A stretch of 64,000 bases of DNA, taken from Streptomyces sp. NBC_01460. Its GTDB lineage: Bacteria > Actinomycetota > Actinomycetes > Streptomycetales > Streptomycetaceae. The stretch lies in assembly GCF_036227405.1 (NCBI RefSeq), contig NZ_CP109473.1:3472001-3536000 (forward strand), read 5' to 3'. Shown here piece after piece: positions 6,874-17,787 of the stretch (position 1 is the stretch's first letter; each line of letters opens with the position of its first letter). The position numbers and the translations under genes were made by a program. The notes under the pieces are model-generated. The model ran no database searches. It had not been told where the DNA came from and saw nothing but the letters and a program-made list of their open reading frames with translations.

Positions 6874-9402
6874 ATGCTCCGTACCGCCGTGCGCAACGTG
6901 CTTGCGCACAAGGCCAGGCTGCTGATGACCGTGCTCGCCGTGATGCTCGGCGTGGCCTTCGTCTCCGGCACCCTGGTCTTCACCGACACCCTCGGCAACG
7001 CCTTCCGCAACCAGTCCGCCAAGAGCTACGACAAGGTCGCGGTCGCCGTCACGACCTGGGCCGAACGCGGCGACGAGGAGACCGCGGCCGTCGACGAGGC
7101 CACGCTCGAGAAGATCCGGCACCTCGACGGCGTGGCGGAGGCCACCGGGCGGGTCTCCGGCTTCGCCGGGGTCGCCGACCCGGACGGCAAGCTCATCGGC
7201 AACGGCTGGTCCAACACCGGCTCCAACTTCGCCCCCGGCGCCGGCGGCAAGGACGCGCAGTACACGTTCACCGAGGGGACGGGCCCGGTGAAGGCCGGCC
7301 AGATCGCCCTCGACGAGGAGACCGCGAAGAAGGGCGAGTACCGCGTGGGCTCCCCGGTGCGGGTCGCCACGAACGGGCCGGTGAAGGAGTACACCCTCTC
7401 CGGCGTCTTCACCACCGAGGACGGCGCCGTGAACGCGGGCGGCAGCCTCGTCCTCTTCGACACCGACGTGGCCCAGCGGCTCTACCTGCGGCCCGGCGAG
7501 TTCAAGGACGTCAACGTCGTCGCCGAGCCCGGCGCGTCCGACACCGCGCTGCTGGCGGCGGTGAAGCCCCTCCTCCCCGAGGACGCCGAGGCCAAGACCG
7601 GCGCGGCCCTCGCGGACGAGGAGGCCGAGACGACCGAGTCCGGCCTCAAGAGCCTGAACTCGATGCTGCTGGCCTTCGCGGCCATCGCGCTCTTCGTCGG
7701 CGTGTTCCTGATCGCCAACACGTTCACCATGCTCATCGCCCAGCGCACCAAGGAACTCGCCCTGATGCGCGCCGTCGGCGCCTCCCGCCGGCAGGTCAAG
7801 CGGGCCGTCCTGCTGGAGGCCGGTGTCGTCGGGCTGATCGCCTCGGTGGCCGGCTTCCTGCTCGGTCTCGGCCTCGCCACGGGGCTCCGCTCCGCGATGG
7901 GCGCGTTCGGCGGGAAGATCCCGGCCGGACCGCTGGTCGTCTCCCCGACAGCGGTGGCCTCCGCCTTCGGCGTCGGTGTGCTGATCACCGTGTTCGCCGC
8001 CTGGCTGCCCGCCCGTCGCGCCGCCAAGATCCCCCCGGTGGCCGCGATGGGCAGCGTGCACGCGGTGGCCACCACCAAGTCCCTGGTCGTACGGAACTCG
8101 ATCGGCGGGGTGCTCACCCTCCTCGGGTCGGCCGCGATCGTCGCCGGTGCCGCCCAGGGCGGCGAGGACGGACGGTGGATCCTGGGCGCGGGGGCCTTCC
8201 TGGCCCTGATCGGCGTCATCGTGCTCATCCCGCTGCTCTCGCGGCCGGTGATCGCCCTGGCCCGCCCGCTGCTGGCGAAGCTGTTCGGGGTCTCCGGCAA
8301 GCTGGCCGCGCAGAACGCGGTCCGCAACCCGCGCCGCACCGGAGCCACCGCGTCCGCCCTCGCGATCGGGCTCACCCTGGTCACCGGCATCTCCGTGCTC
8401 GGCGTCACGCTCGGCCAGGCCATCGACAAGATGACGACGGACAACATCCGGGCCGACTACATGGTCTCGATGGCCAGCGGGCAACCGCTCGACGAGTCGG
8501 CGCTCACCGCCCTGCGCAAGGCCGACGGCGTCGCCGCGGCCACCCCCCAGCGCGCCGTCTGGCTCACCGTCGGGAAGGAGGGCGTCTCGGCCTCCGGAGT
8601 CACCCCCGGGGACGTCGAGAAGACCTTCGACCTGAAGACGGTCTCCGGCTCGCTCTCCTCGCTGGGGGACGGCGAGATCGCCGTCGACCGCAAGACCGCG
8701 AAGTCGCACGGCTGGAAGACGGGCGACAGCGTGCCCGTGACCTACCAGGACGACAAGAAGCAGACCCTGAAGGTCGGCGCGCTCTACGAGGGCAACGAGT
8801 TCCTCTCCCCGGTGCTGATCCCCGAGGACCTCGTCGCCCCGCACGAGAGCCTCTCGGACATCCGCGAGGTCTGGCTGACCATGGACGGCGGCCAGAGCGA
8901 CGCCAACGAGAAGGCCGTGGTCGACGCGCTCGGCGACAACCCGGCGATGAGCGTCATGGACCGCCAGGGCATCCGGGACATGTTCGGCGGGTTCATCAAC
9001 ACGGCGCTGAACATCATGTACGGGCTGCTGGCGATGGCCCTGGTCATCGCGGTCCTCGGGGTAGTCAACACGCTGGCCATGTCGGTCTTCGAGCGTCAGC
9101 AGGAGATCGGCATGCTGCGGGCGATCGGCCTGGACCGGCGCAGGGTCAAGCGCATGATCCGCCTGGAGGCCGTCGTCATCTCGCTCTTCGGAGCGGTGGT
9201 CGGAGTGGGTCTCGGGACGTTCCTCGGCTGGGCAATCGGGAAGAGCCTGTCCGCCGACATCCCGGGCTACGCCCTCGTCATCCCGTGGGACCGGCTGGGC
9301 CTTTTCCTGGTGCTCGCAGGCCTGGTGGGCGTCCTCGCCTCCCTGTGGCCGGCCCGCAGCGGCGCCAGGCTGAACATGCTGACAGCGATCAAGACGGAGT
9401 AG
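6874..9402 (+). CDS. FtsX-like ABC transporter permease
   Basis: This 842-residue membrane protein begins with a helix (LLMTVLAVMLGVAFVSGTLVF) and a large extracytoplasmic domain. It then has two FtsX/MacB cores of three to four helices each, around residues 260-400 and 705-840, with the second preceded by another extracellular domain. Conserved FtsX signatures are visible (QRTKELALMRAVGASRRQV and ERQQEIGMLRAIGLDRRRV). This duplicated arrangement of about 850 residues is usual for actinobacterial permeases paired with a separate MacB-type ATPase. It sits directly behind that ATPase gene and is followed by a strong bidirectional terminator. Likely roles are mechanotransmission or export of lipid- or envelope-related compounds; the substrate is not evident. 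Confidence 0.93.
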   Translation: MLRTAVRNVLAHKARLLMTVLAVMLGVAFVSGTLVFTDTLGNAFRNQSAKSYDKVAVAVTTWAERGDEETAAVDEATLEKIRHLDGVAEATGRVSGFAGVADPDGKLIGNGWSNTGSNFAPGAGGKDAQYTFTEGTGPVKAGQIALDEETAKKGEYRVGSPVRVATNGPVKEYTLSGVFTTEDGAVNAGGSLVLFDTDVAQRLYLRPGEFKDVNVVAEPGASDTALLAAVKPLLPEDAEAKTGAALADEEAETTESGLKSLNSMLLAFAAIALFVGVFLIANTFTMLIAQRTKELALMRAVGASRRQVKRAVLLEAGVVGLIASVAGFLLGLGLATGLRSAMGAFGGKIPAGPLVVSPTAVASAFGVGVLITVFAAWLPARRAAKIPPVAAMGSVHAVATTKSLVVRNSIGGVLTLLGSAAIVAGAAQGGEDGRWILGAGAFLALIGVIVLIPLLSRPVIALARPLLAKLFGVSGKLAAQNAVRNPRRTGATASALAIGLTLVTGISVLGVTLGQAIDKMTTDNIRADYMVSMASGQPLDESALTALRKADGVAAATPQRAVWLTVGKEGVSASGVTPGDVEKTFDLKTVSGSLSSLGDGEIAVDRKTAKSHGWKTGDSVPVTYQDDKKQTLKVGALYEGNEFLSPVLIPEDLVAPHESLSDIREVWLTMDGGQSDANEKAVVDALGDNPAMSVMDRQGIRDMFGGFINTALNIMYGLLAMALVIAVLGVVNTLAMSVFERQQEIGMLRAIGLDRRRVKRMIRLEAVVISLFGAVVGVGLGTFLGWAIGKSLSADIPGYALVIPWDRLGLFLVLAGLVGVLASLWPARSGARLNMLTAIKTE

Positions 9403-9415
9403 TCGCGAACGGATG

Positions 9416-9448
9416 AGGGGCGGTACCCGCGGTGCGGGTACCGCCCCT
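9416..9448. terminator. Bidirectional intrinsic terminator
   Basis: A perfect 15-bp inverted repeat (AGGGGCGGTACCCGC / GCGGGTACCGCCCCT) with a 3-nt loop separates the convergent FtsX-permease gene and the methyltransferase gene ending at 9463. Confidence 0.85.
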
Positions 9449-9462
9449 TCGGCCTTCCCGGG

Positions 9463-10767
9463 TCAGCCCTTCGCCGACGCCGTCCAGTCACGGGCCCGGA
9501 GCGGCATGCCGGACGGTCCGCCCTCCCGGGGACGCACCGCGAGGATCTGGTTGACGCCGATCTTGTTGTGCTCGAAGGAGAGGGCGGAGGCGGCCATGTA
9601 GAGCCGCCACACCCTGGCCCGGCCGGGCGAGGTGGCCCGTACGGCCTCTCTCCAGTTCTCCTCCAGGTTGGCCACCCAACGCCGCAGGGTCAGCGCGTAG
9701 TGCTCGCGGATCGCCTCGACGTCACGGGTCTCGAATCCGGCCTCCTCCAGCGTGGCGACGGTGCGGCCCACCGGGGCGAGTTCGCCGTCGGGGAAGACGT
9801 AGGCGTCGATGAACTCGTCCACGTGGTACGCCGCTTCGTTCCGCTCGGGGCGGCGGGCGATCTGGTGGTTGAGCAGCCGGCCGCCGGGCTTGAGCAGGGC
9901 GTAGAGGTCGTCGGCGTACTCACGGAAGCGGACCGAGCCGACGTGCTCGGCCATGCCGATCGAGGAGACCGCGTCGTACGGGCCGTCCCTGACGTCACGG
10001 TAGTCCTGGACGCGGATCTCGATCCGGTCGGTGAGGCCCTCCTCGGCGATGCGCTTGCGGGCGAAGGCGGCCTGTTCGGTGGAGAGGGTCACCCCGGTGA
10101 CCCGGGCGCCGTACTCACGGGCGGCGTGGATGGCCATGGAGCCCCATCCGCAGCCGACGTCGAGGAGGCGGTCGCCCTCCCGGAGGGCGAGCTTGCGGCA
10201 GACGAGGTCGAGCTTGTCGTGCTGGGCCTCCTCGAGGGTGGCGCCGTCCTGCCAGTAGGCGCAGGAGTACACCATGGACGGGCCGAGGACCATGGCGTAG
10301 AAGTCGTTGCCCACGTCGTAGTGGTGGCTGATCGCTTCCTTGTCGCGGCGCCTGGTGTGCAGCGGCCCGGTGCGGCGGCGGACCTCTTCGGCGGGCGGTG
10401 GCGGTGGCGGCCACGGTCCGGCCAGTTCGACGAGGCCGCGGGCGAAGGCCCGCACCTTCGGGTCGCGGACGGGGTGGACGGCGTCCTTCGCGTCGGCGCC
10501 ACGCTCCCAGAGCAGGGAGGCCACGGCGTCCAGGACCACGTACAGATCGCCGTCGACGTCGATCTCGCCGGCCACCCAGGCGCGGGCGAGCCCCAGCTCG
10601 CCGGGCTTCCAGAGCAGCCTGCGCAGGGCGCGGCGGTGGCGCAGCACGAGGGCGGGGGCACCCGGCGGCCCGGCTTCGCTGCCGTCCCAGGCCCGGATCC
10701 GGACCGGCAGGGGTTCTCCCAGCAACTCTTCGGCGAGAGCGGTCAGCCGCGATGCGGCGTCGGCCAT
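9463..10767 (-). CDS. cfa: Cyclopropane-fatty-acid-phospholipid synthase-like methyltransferase
   Basis: This 434-residue SAM-dependent enzyme is predicted to methylenate unsaturated acyl chains of membrane phospholipids. Residues about 1-120 form the N-terminal lipid-binding-type domain. The methyltransferase fold begins near 130 with HYDVGNDFY and continues with the SAM motif LLDVGCGWGS and the lipid-synthase signature YSCAYWQ. C-terminal elements such as LRRWVANLEENW are typical of the CFA/mycolic-acid-cyclopropane family. The ATG at 10767 has GGAGG eight nucleotides upstream. It stands alone, convergent to the FtsX permease across a terminator. True CFA activity versus a related lipid methyltransferase cannot be settled from sequence, but the family is clear. 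Confidence 0.9.
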   Translation of the reverse strand: MADAASRLTALAEELLGEPLPVRIRAWDGSEAGPPGAPALVLRHRRALRRLLWKPGELGLARAWVAGEIDVDGDLYVVLDAVASLLWERGADAKDAVHPVRDPKVRAFARGLVELAGPWPPPPPPAEEVRRRTGPLHTRRRDKEAISHHYDVGNDFYAMVLGPSMVYSCAYWQDGATLEEAQHDKLDLVCRKLALREGDRLLDVGCGWGSMAIHAAREYGARVTGVTLSTEQAAFARKRIAEEGLTDRIEIRVQDYRDVRDGPYDAVSSIGMAEHVGSVRFREYADDLYALLKPGGRLLNHQIARRPERNEAAYHVDEFIDAYVFPDGELAPVGRTVATLEEAGFETRDVEAIREHYALTLRRWVANLEENWREAVRATSPGRARVWRLYMAASALSFEHNKIGVNQILAVRPREGGPSGMPLRARDWTASAKG

Positions 10768-10962
10768 GGCGCACACCTCCGTGGTGGTGTTTCCGAACGT
10801 GCCTAAATTCGCATATACGCACCCGAACCGGGCCGCGACACCTCGGGGCCGCGGCGAGGTACACCAGCGTCAACGCCGCCCGGCACCCACGCCATCCCGC
10901 CCCTGGGCAACGGAACGGCAAAATACCTGCACCGACCATCTAGTTGACGCCGCCCGGGAACG

Positions 10963-11006
10963 CCGAAGGGGCCGTCCGCACCACGGATGGCGGACGACCC
11001 CTTCGG
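10963..11006 (-). terminator. Intrinsic terminator downstream of ndh
   Basis: Arms CCGAAGGGGCCGTCCGC and GCGGACGACCCCTTCGG pair with a single mismatch around a 10-nt loop, starting 14 nt beyond the ndh stop. The rest of the 10768-11019 gap is the promoter region of the methyltransferase; no gene is seen. Confidence 0.75.
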
Positions 11007-11019
11007 TGACGTACTGGCG

Positions 11020-12423
11020 CTAGGAGGCCTTGGCCTTCTCGCCGGTCTTGCTCTTGTCGTCGTCGGCCTTGGCCGCGACCGGGGCCGGGCTCGGCTTCGC
11101 GGCCTCGTAGAACTCCTCGCGCGGAGTCTCCATGGCGCCGAGCGAGACGACCTCGCGCTTGAGGAACATCGCCAGCGTCCAGTCGGCGAAGATCCGGATC
11201 TTGCGGTTCCAGGTCGGCATGGCCATGCCGTGGTAGCCGCGGTGCATGTACCAGGCGAGACGGCCCTTGACCTTGATCTTCACCTTGCCCATGACGATCA
11301 TCGCGACGCCCTTGTGCAGGCCCAGTCCGGCGACCGCACCCTTGTTGGCGTGGCTGTACTCCTTCTGCGGGAAGCCCCGCATGCCGGAGATGACGTTGTC
11401 ACCGAGGACCTTCGCCTGACGCAGCGCGTGCTGGGCGTTCGGCGGGCACCAGGCGTTCGGGTTGCCCGCACGGCGGCCGACCATGTCCGGGACCTGGGCG
11501 TTGTCACCCGCGGCCCAGATGTAGTCGGTGCCCTGCACCTGGAGCTTCTCGGAGGTGTCCACGTGGCCGCGGGGGCCGAGCGGCAGGCCGAAGCGGGCCA
11601 GCGCCGGGTTCGGCTTCACACCGGCGGTCCACACGATCGTGCTGGAGTCGACCTCGAGGCCGTTCTTCAGCACCACGTGGCCGTCGACGCAGGAGTCCAT
11701 GGACGTCGAGAGGTAGACCTCGACACCGCGGCTCTCCAGGTGCTCCTTGCCGTACGCGCCCAGCTTCGGGCCGACCTCGGGAAGGATCTTGTCGGCGGCG
11801 TCGACCAGGATGAAGCGCATGTCCTCGCGCTTCACGCTCGAGTAGTACTTCGCCGCGTCGCGAGCCATGTCCTCGACCTCGCCGATGGTCTCCGCGCCGG
11901 CGAACCCGCCGCCCACGAAGACGAACGTCAGCGCCTTGCGGCGGACGTCCTCGTCGGTCGTCGAGTCGGCCTTGTCCAGCTGCTCGAGGACGTGGTTGCG
12001 CAGACCGATGGACTCCTCGATGCCCTTCATGCCGATGCCCTGCTCGGCGAGGCCGGGGATCGGGAAGGTGCGGGAGACCGCGCCCATCGCGATGACCAGG
12101 TAGTCGAAGGGCAGCTCGTAGGCCTCGCCGACGAGCGGCGCGACCGTGGCGACCTTGCGGTCCTGATCGATGGTCGTGACACGGCCGGTGAGAACCTCTG
12201 CCTTGGGCAGCACGCGTCGCAGCGGGACGACGACATGCCGAGGCGAGATGCTGCCGGCAGCAGCTTCGGGGAGGAAGGGCTGGTACGTCATGTACGAGCG
12301 CGGGTCGACGACCGTGACGGTCGCCTCTCCATACCGCATCTTCTTCAGAATGCGACGAGCTGCGTACAGGCCTACGTACCCACCGCCTACAACGAGGATC
12401 CTGGGACGCTCCGTGGTGCTCAT
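11020..12423 (-). CDS. ndh: Type II NADH dehydrogenase (NDH-2)
   Basis: This 467-residue monotopic flavoenzyme oxidises NADH and reduces menaquinone without pumping protons. It has an N-terminal FAD-binding Rossmann motif (ILVVGGGYVGLYAAR), a second dinucleotide motif for NADH (FVFVGGGFAGAETIGE), and an AAGDNAQVPD segment that binds the flavin. The C-terminal amphipathic part (LAWYMHRGYHGMAMPTWNRKIRIFADW) is typical of membrane-attached NDH-2. The last 30 residues are charged and Ala/Lys-rich. The ATG at 12423 gives the canonical N-terminus. It is a single-gene unit with its own terminator. A Rex-like redox operator about 310 nt upstream suggests control by the NADH/NAD+ ratio, as reported for ndh in S. 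coelicolor. Confidence 0.94.
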   Translation of the reverse strand: MSTTERPRILVVGGGYVGLYAARRILKKMRYGEATVTVVDPRSYMTYQPFLPEAAAGSISPRHVVVPLRRVLPKAEVLTGRVTTIDQDRKVATVAPLVGEAYELPFDYLVIAMGAVSRTFPIPGLAEQGIGMKGIEESIGLRNHVLEQLDKADSTTDEDVRRKALTFVFVGGGFAGAETIGEVEDMARDAAKYYSSVKREDMRFILVDAADKILPEVGPKLGAYGKEHLESRGVEVYLSTSMDSCVDGHVVLKNGLEVDSSTIVWTAGVKPNPALARFGLPLGPRGHVDTSEKLQVQGTDYIWAAGDNAQVPDMVGRRAGNPNAWCPPNAQHALRQAKVLGDNVISGMRGFPQKEYSHANKGAVAGLGLHKGVAMIVMGKVKIKVKGRLAWYMHRGYHGMAMPTWNRKIRIFADWTLAMFLKREVVSLGAMETPREEFYEAAKPSPAPVAAKADDDKSKTGEKAKAS

Positions 12424-12731
12424 GCCATCGAGTATCCACCCCACTCGGGGGGCATGCTCGTGAGCCCCTTCACAAGGTATGCGCGACCCTCTGCTACACT
12501 CCGCCGCCCACGTGACCCAGGTCATGGCGAGGATGGGGAACCACGCCGTCCCGGCGAACGTTGTTCACCACTTGTGAGCTGGCCCTTGAGCCTTCGTCCG
12601 GGGTGAACCACCTGCCCGGGACACGTCTCCGCCACACCCCCGAAACGCCCCCGCATCACCCCCGCGCGGAGCCGTGGACCGCCCGCACGGCCCCTTGGGC
12701 GAAGAACTTCGCCCGGAGGGACCGAATTCCT

Positions 12732-12747
12732 TGTGAAGAAGTTCACG
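12732..12747. promoter_or_regulatory. Rex-like operator
   Basis: TGTGAAGAAGTTCACG fits the Rex consensus pattern TGTGAA-N4-TTCACA with one mismatch in the last base. It lies 309 nt upstream of the ndh start. Its distance from the gene would require a long 5' leader. Confidence 0.5.
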
Positions 12748-12771
12748 AAGTTTCCCGCGGCGCCTCGCGAA

Positions 12772-12801
12772 AGACCCCTCCGGACAGGTCCGGAGGGGTC
12801 T
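12772..12801 (-). terminator. Intrinsic terminator of the eno-to-ppx strand
   Basis: A perfect 14-bp stem (AGACCCCTCCGGAC / GTCCGGAGGGGTCT) has a minimal loop and is followed on the minus strand by TTTC. It is about 70 nt beyond the stop of the Ppx/GppA gene. Confidence 0.85.
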
Positions 12802-12871
12802 CGCCGAGCTCAAAGGTGCAGGCCGGAATGCGTTTGAGCAGCATCTCACCGCGCCCGTCGGCGCCCTGTGA

Positions 12872-13813
12872 TCAGGCGGCGGACCAGGCGATCCCGTCCA
12901 GAATGTCGTGCTCGCTGACCACGACCTCCCGGGCTCCGCTCCGCTCCATCACGGCGAGCAGGACGAGCGCGCCCGAGGCGATCACGTCGACCCGCCCCGG
13001 GTGCATCGCGGGGATCGCCGCGCGCTCCTCGTGCGTCGAGGCCAGCAGCCGCTCGGTGATCTCCCTGACCCGCTCCAGGGAGACGCGGGAGTGGTGGATC
13101 GCCTCGGAGTCGTACTCCTCGAGCCCGAGCGCGATCGCGGCCACGGTGGTGACCGTCCCGGCCAGGCCGACGAGCGTCGCCGCCGAGGCGAGCGGCACGG
13201 TCTCCTCGGCCAGATCCAGCGCGGAGCCGATGTCCGCGCGGATCGCGGCGACCCGGTCGGGCGTGGGCGGATCCACGGCGGCCCCGTCGAGGACGAGATG
13301 ACGCTCCGTCATACGGACGCAGCCGATGTCCACGGAGCGCGCGGCGCGGACACGGTCGTCACCGACGACGAACTCCGTGGAGCCGCCGCCGATGTCCACC
13401 ACCAGGTACGGCTTCTCCAGGTGGTCGCCGCCCGCCAGTTCCTTCGTGGCTCCGTCGAACGAGAGCTGCGCCTCCTGGGCACCCGTGACGACCTCGGGCT
13501 CGACGCCCAGGATGTCCAGGACGCCGCGGACGAACGTGTCACTGTTCTCCGCGTCGCGGGAGGCCGAGGTGGCGACGAACCGGACGCGCTCGGCGCCCAG
13601 CTCCTTGATCACCGCCGCGTACGCGCGACAGGCGCCGAAGGTCCGCTCCAGCGCCTCGGGGGCCAGGCGGCCGGTCCGGTCGACCCCCTGGCCGAGCCGG
13701 ACGATCTCCATCCGGCGGTCGAGCTCGGTGAAGTCACCGGTGGCGGGGTCCACGTCCGCGACGAGCAGGCGGATGGAGTTGGTACCGCAGTCGATGGCGG
13801 CAACGCGGGTCAT
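12872..13813 (-). CDS. Ppx/GppA-family phosphatase
   Basis: This 313-residue member of the ASKHA superfamily would act as an exopolyphosphatase or guanosine-pentaphosphate hydrolase. Conserved blocks are the N-terminal phosphate-1 motif (AAIDCGTNSIRLLVADV), the nucleotide-binding VVDIGGGSTEFVVG near residue 140, and the later GLAGTVTTVAAIALG. It is the last gene of a run reading enolase, DivIC, DUF501 and this phosphatase on the minus strand, separated by short gaps, and it ends before a strong terminator. The short form lacking the C-terminal HD-like domain is the common actinobacterial type. Which phosphate compound it hydrolyses cannot be decided from sequence. Confidence 0.92.
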   Translation of the reverse strand: MTRVAAIDCGTNSIRLLVADVDPATGDFTELDRRMEIVRLGQGVDRTGRLAPEALERTFGACRAYAAVIKELGAERVRFVATSASRDAENSDTFVRGVLDILGVEPEVVTGAQEAQLSFDGATKELAGGDHLEKPYLVVDIGGGSTEFVVGDDRVRAARSVDIGCVRMTERHLVLDGAAVDPPTPDRVAAIRADIGSALDLAEETVPLASAATLVGLAGTVTTVAAIALGLEEYDSEAIHHSRVSLERVREITERLLASTHEERAAIPAMHPGRVDVIASGALVLLAVMERSGAREVVVSEHDILDGIAWSAA

Positions 13814-13847
13814 GGGGCTCCTGTGGTCGTACGGGTACCGCGCCGGG

Positions 13848-14390
13848 TCAGGACGCGTCGGATCCGGCGTCGGGGCCGCACGGTGTGACGCACGGACCCT
13901 TGGCCCACCACTCCGGCAGCATCGCGATCGCCTCGTCGCCCAGCGGGTTCACCCCCGGCCCCGCGGCCAGCGAGTGGCCCACCAGGACGTGCAGGCACTT
14001 CACCCGGTCCGGCATGCCGCCCGCGCTCGGGAAGCCCTCCAGGACCTCGATGGCGTCGCGCCGGGCGAGGTAGTCCTCGTGCGCGGCACGGTAGGCGGCG
14101 GCCAGCTCCGGGTCCGTCGTGAGCCGCTCGGTCATCTCCCTCATGACCCCGTTGGCCTCCAGCGTGCCGATCGCGGACGCGGCACGCGGGCACGTCAGGT
14201 AGTACGTCGTCGGGAACGGCGTGCCGTCCTCCAGACGGGGCTGCGTCTCGACCACGTCCGGGTTGCCGCACGGGCAGCGGTGCGCGATGGCGCGCAGCCC
14301 GCGCGGCGGCCGGCCGAGCTGGAGCCCGAACGCGGCGATGTCCGCGTCGGTGGGCGTGGTGGATTCGGTCTGCGGAGGGGGCGTGTCCAT
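13848..14390 (-). CDS. DUF501 family protein
   Basis: This is a 180-residue cytoplasmic protein of the actinobacterial DUF501 family. Visible features are an early GRPPRGL block, a CPCGNP segment and TYYLTCPRA that together supply several Cys residues, a central helical part, and the terminal LHVLVGHSLAAGPGVNPLGD block. No catalytic motif can be assigned. The start at 14390 was preferred over the ATG at 14408 because AAGG precedes it at a normal distance. It lies between divIC and the Ppx/GppA phosphatase in the same order as in many actinobacteria, so a link with envelope or phosphate metabolism is possible but unproven. Confidence 0.85.
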   Translation of the reverse strand: MDTPPPQTESTTPTDADIAAFGLQLGRPPRGLRAIAHRCPCGNPDVVETQPRLEDGTPFPTTYYLTCPRAASAIGTLEANGVMREMTERLTTDPELAAAYRAAHEDYLARRDAIEVLEGFPSAGGMPDRVKCLHVLVGHSLAAGPGVNPLGDEAIAMLPEWWAKGPCVTPCGPDAGSDAS

Positions 14391-14460
14391 GCCTGCCTTG
14401 AATGTCATCGGTCGGACTGTATGAATCGGTGCGGGGCGGGGGCTCCGCGCGGGCGCGAGG

Positions 14461-14931
14461 TCATTCGCGGTCCGCGCTGTCGACGCCGTCCCAGAGGTTC
14501 GAGTGCCAGGGCCGCCCCGTCGCCCCCGGCTCGCCCCGGCGCACCTCCGCCGCGTCCGGGTCGACCACCGTGTAGGCGGTCTCGCCGGGCATCACGTAGT
14601 GGAGGTGCTGGCGCGCGAGACGGCGGATGTACGCGTCGTCCTTGAGCCGCGCCTTCTCGTCGCGCAGCTCCTCGGTCCGCTGGTGGGCCTCGCGGGAGAG
14701 CCTCTCCTGGTCGGCGATCTGGTCACGCTGGGAGACGTACTGCCGCATGGGGTAGGCGAGCGCGACCACCAGCGAGCAGACGATCAGCGCGAGGAACGCG
14801 GCCCGGCCCGTGAGCCGCGAGCGGCGGGCCTGGCGGCGGTTCTGGGACCGGTAGACGCGGGCCGCCGTCTGCTCCCCGAGCAGCCGCAGCCTGGTCGCGG
14901 TGGAGAACCGGTCGCGGTCCTTCCCGGCCAT
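14461..14931 (-). CDS. divIC: Septum formation initiator DivIC/FtsB-like
   Basis: This 156-residue bitopic membrane protein of the divisome has a basic cytoplasmic N-terminus, one transmembrane helix at about residues 45-63 (FLALIVCSLVVALAYPM) and an extracytoplasmic coiled coil at about 70-105 (QIADQERLSREAHQRTEEL). The conserved short block YIRRLARQHLHYVMPGE then follows, which is the DivIC/FtsB signature. It is encoded immediately after enolase, the standard location in actinobacteria. It should heterodimerise with FtsL and stabilise the septal FtsQ complex. The start at 14931 gives the family's normal cytoplasmic tail. Confidence 0.92.
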   Translation of the reverse strand: MAGKDRDRFSTATRLRLLGEQTAARVYRSQNRRQARRSRLTGRAAFLALIVCSLVVALAYPMRQYVSQRDQIADQERLSREAHQRTEELRDEKARLKDDAYIRRLARQHLHYVMPGETAYTVVDPDAAEVRRGEPGATGRPWHSNLWDGVDSADRE

Positions 14932-14954
14932 GTCTCACGCCTCCCCGTTACGCA

Positions 14955-14999
14955 CGTCCGTCCCCGCACACGGTACGGGACCGGATGCGGGGACGGACG
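14955..14999 (-). terminator. Intrinsic terminator downstream of eno
   Basis: Perfect 14-nt arms (CGTCCGTCCCCGCA / TGCGGGGACGGACG) enclose a 17-nt loop that itself can pair (CGGT/ACCG). It lies between the eno stop and the divIC start and may attenuate read-through. Confidence 0.75.
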
Positions 15000-15025
15000 G
15001 AGGCTGGTGCTCCGGACTCGGGCTG

Positions 15026-17530
<2,505 letters not shown>

Positions 17531-17705
17531 GACGGTCGAGGGTGCCCGCGGTGCGAGCGGCTCCGACCGTAGACACACGCAACCCCCACATTCAAAGATG
17601 GACATAACGACCAATCAGCCCGTATCGTCCCGGCGGCGAGGATCGTTTCCGCAGGTCGGACGCAATATGGACGGACCGGACGGACGGGGCGCAGCAGTTG
17701 ACGCA

Positions 17706-17750
17706 AAGAGACCCATGTCTCACTTACGCATAAGTGGACATAGGTCTCTT
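17706..17750 (-). terminator. Intrinsic terminator downstream of the second Rpf gene
   Basis: A 19-bp stem (AAGAGACC, ATGTC, CACTTA blocks pairing with TAAGTG, GACAT, GGTCTCTT) carries one mismatch, one bulged base and a CGCA loop. It ends CTCTTT on the minus strand, 38 nt after the stop at 17788. It is unusually A+T-rich for the window. Confidence 0.85.
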
Positions 17751-17787
17751 AACTGCCCCTGTTTTCGGGGTGTTTTCCCGCTTTTGA

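Larger units (their letters stand above)
12424..12871. other. 448-bp intergenic region upstream of ndh
   Basis: No convincing gene is present; open frames here are antisense-type shadows. It holds a long leader or promoter region for ndh, a hairpin GGGCGAAG-AA-CTTCGCCC at 12697-12714, a Rex-like site at 12732-12747 and the terminator of the operon that ends at 12872. Confidence 0.6.

Noticed and set aside
5947..8844. 965-codon open frame on the minus strand
   Set aside because: It opposes the ABC ATPase/FtsX permease genes, which carry clear motifs; the shadow has none.
12550..12575. Second Rex-like site (GCGAACGTTGTTCACC)
   Set aside because: Its half-site spacing is 5 instead of 4 and one arm is poor, so only the site at 12732-12747 was kept.
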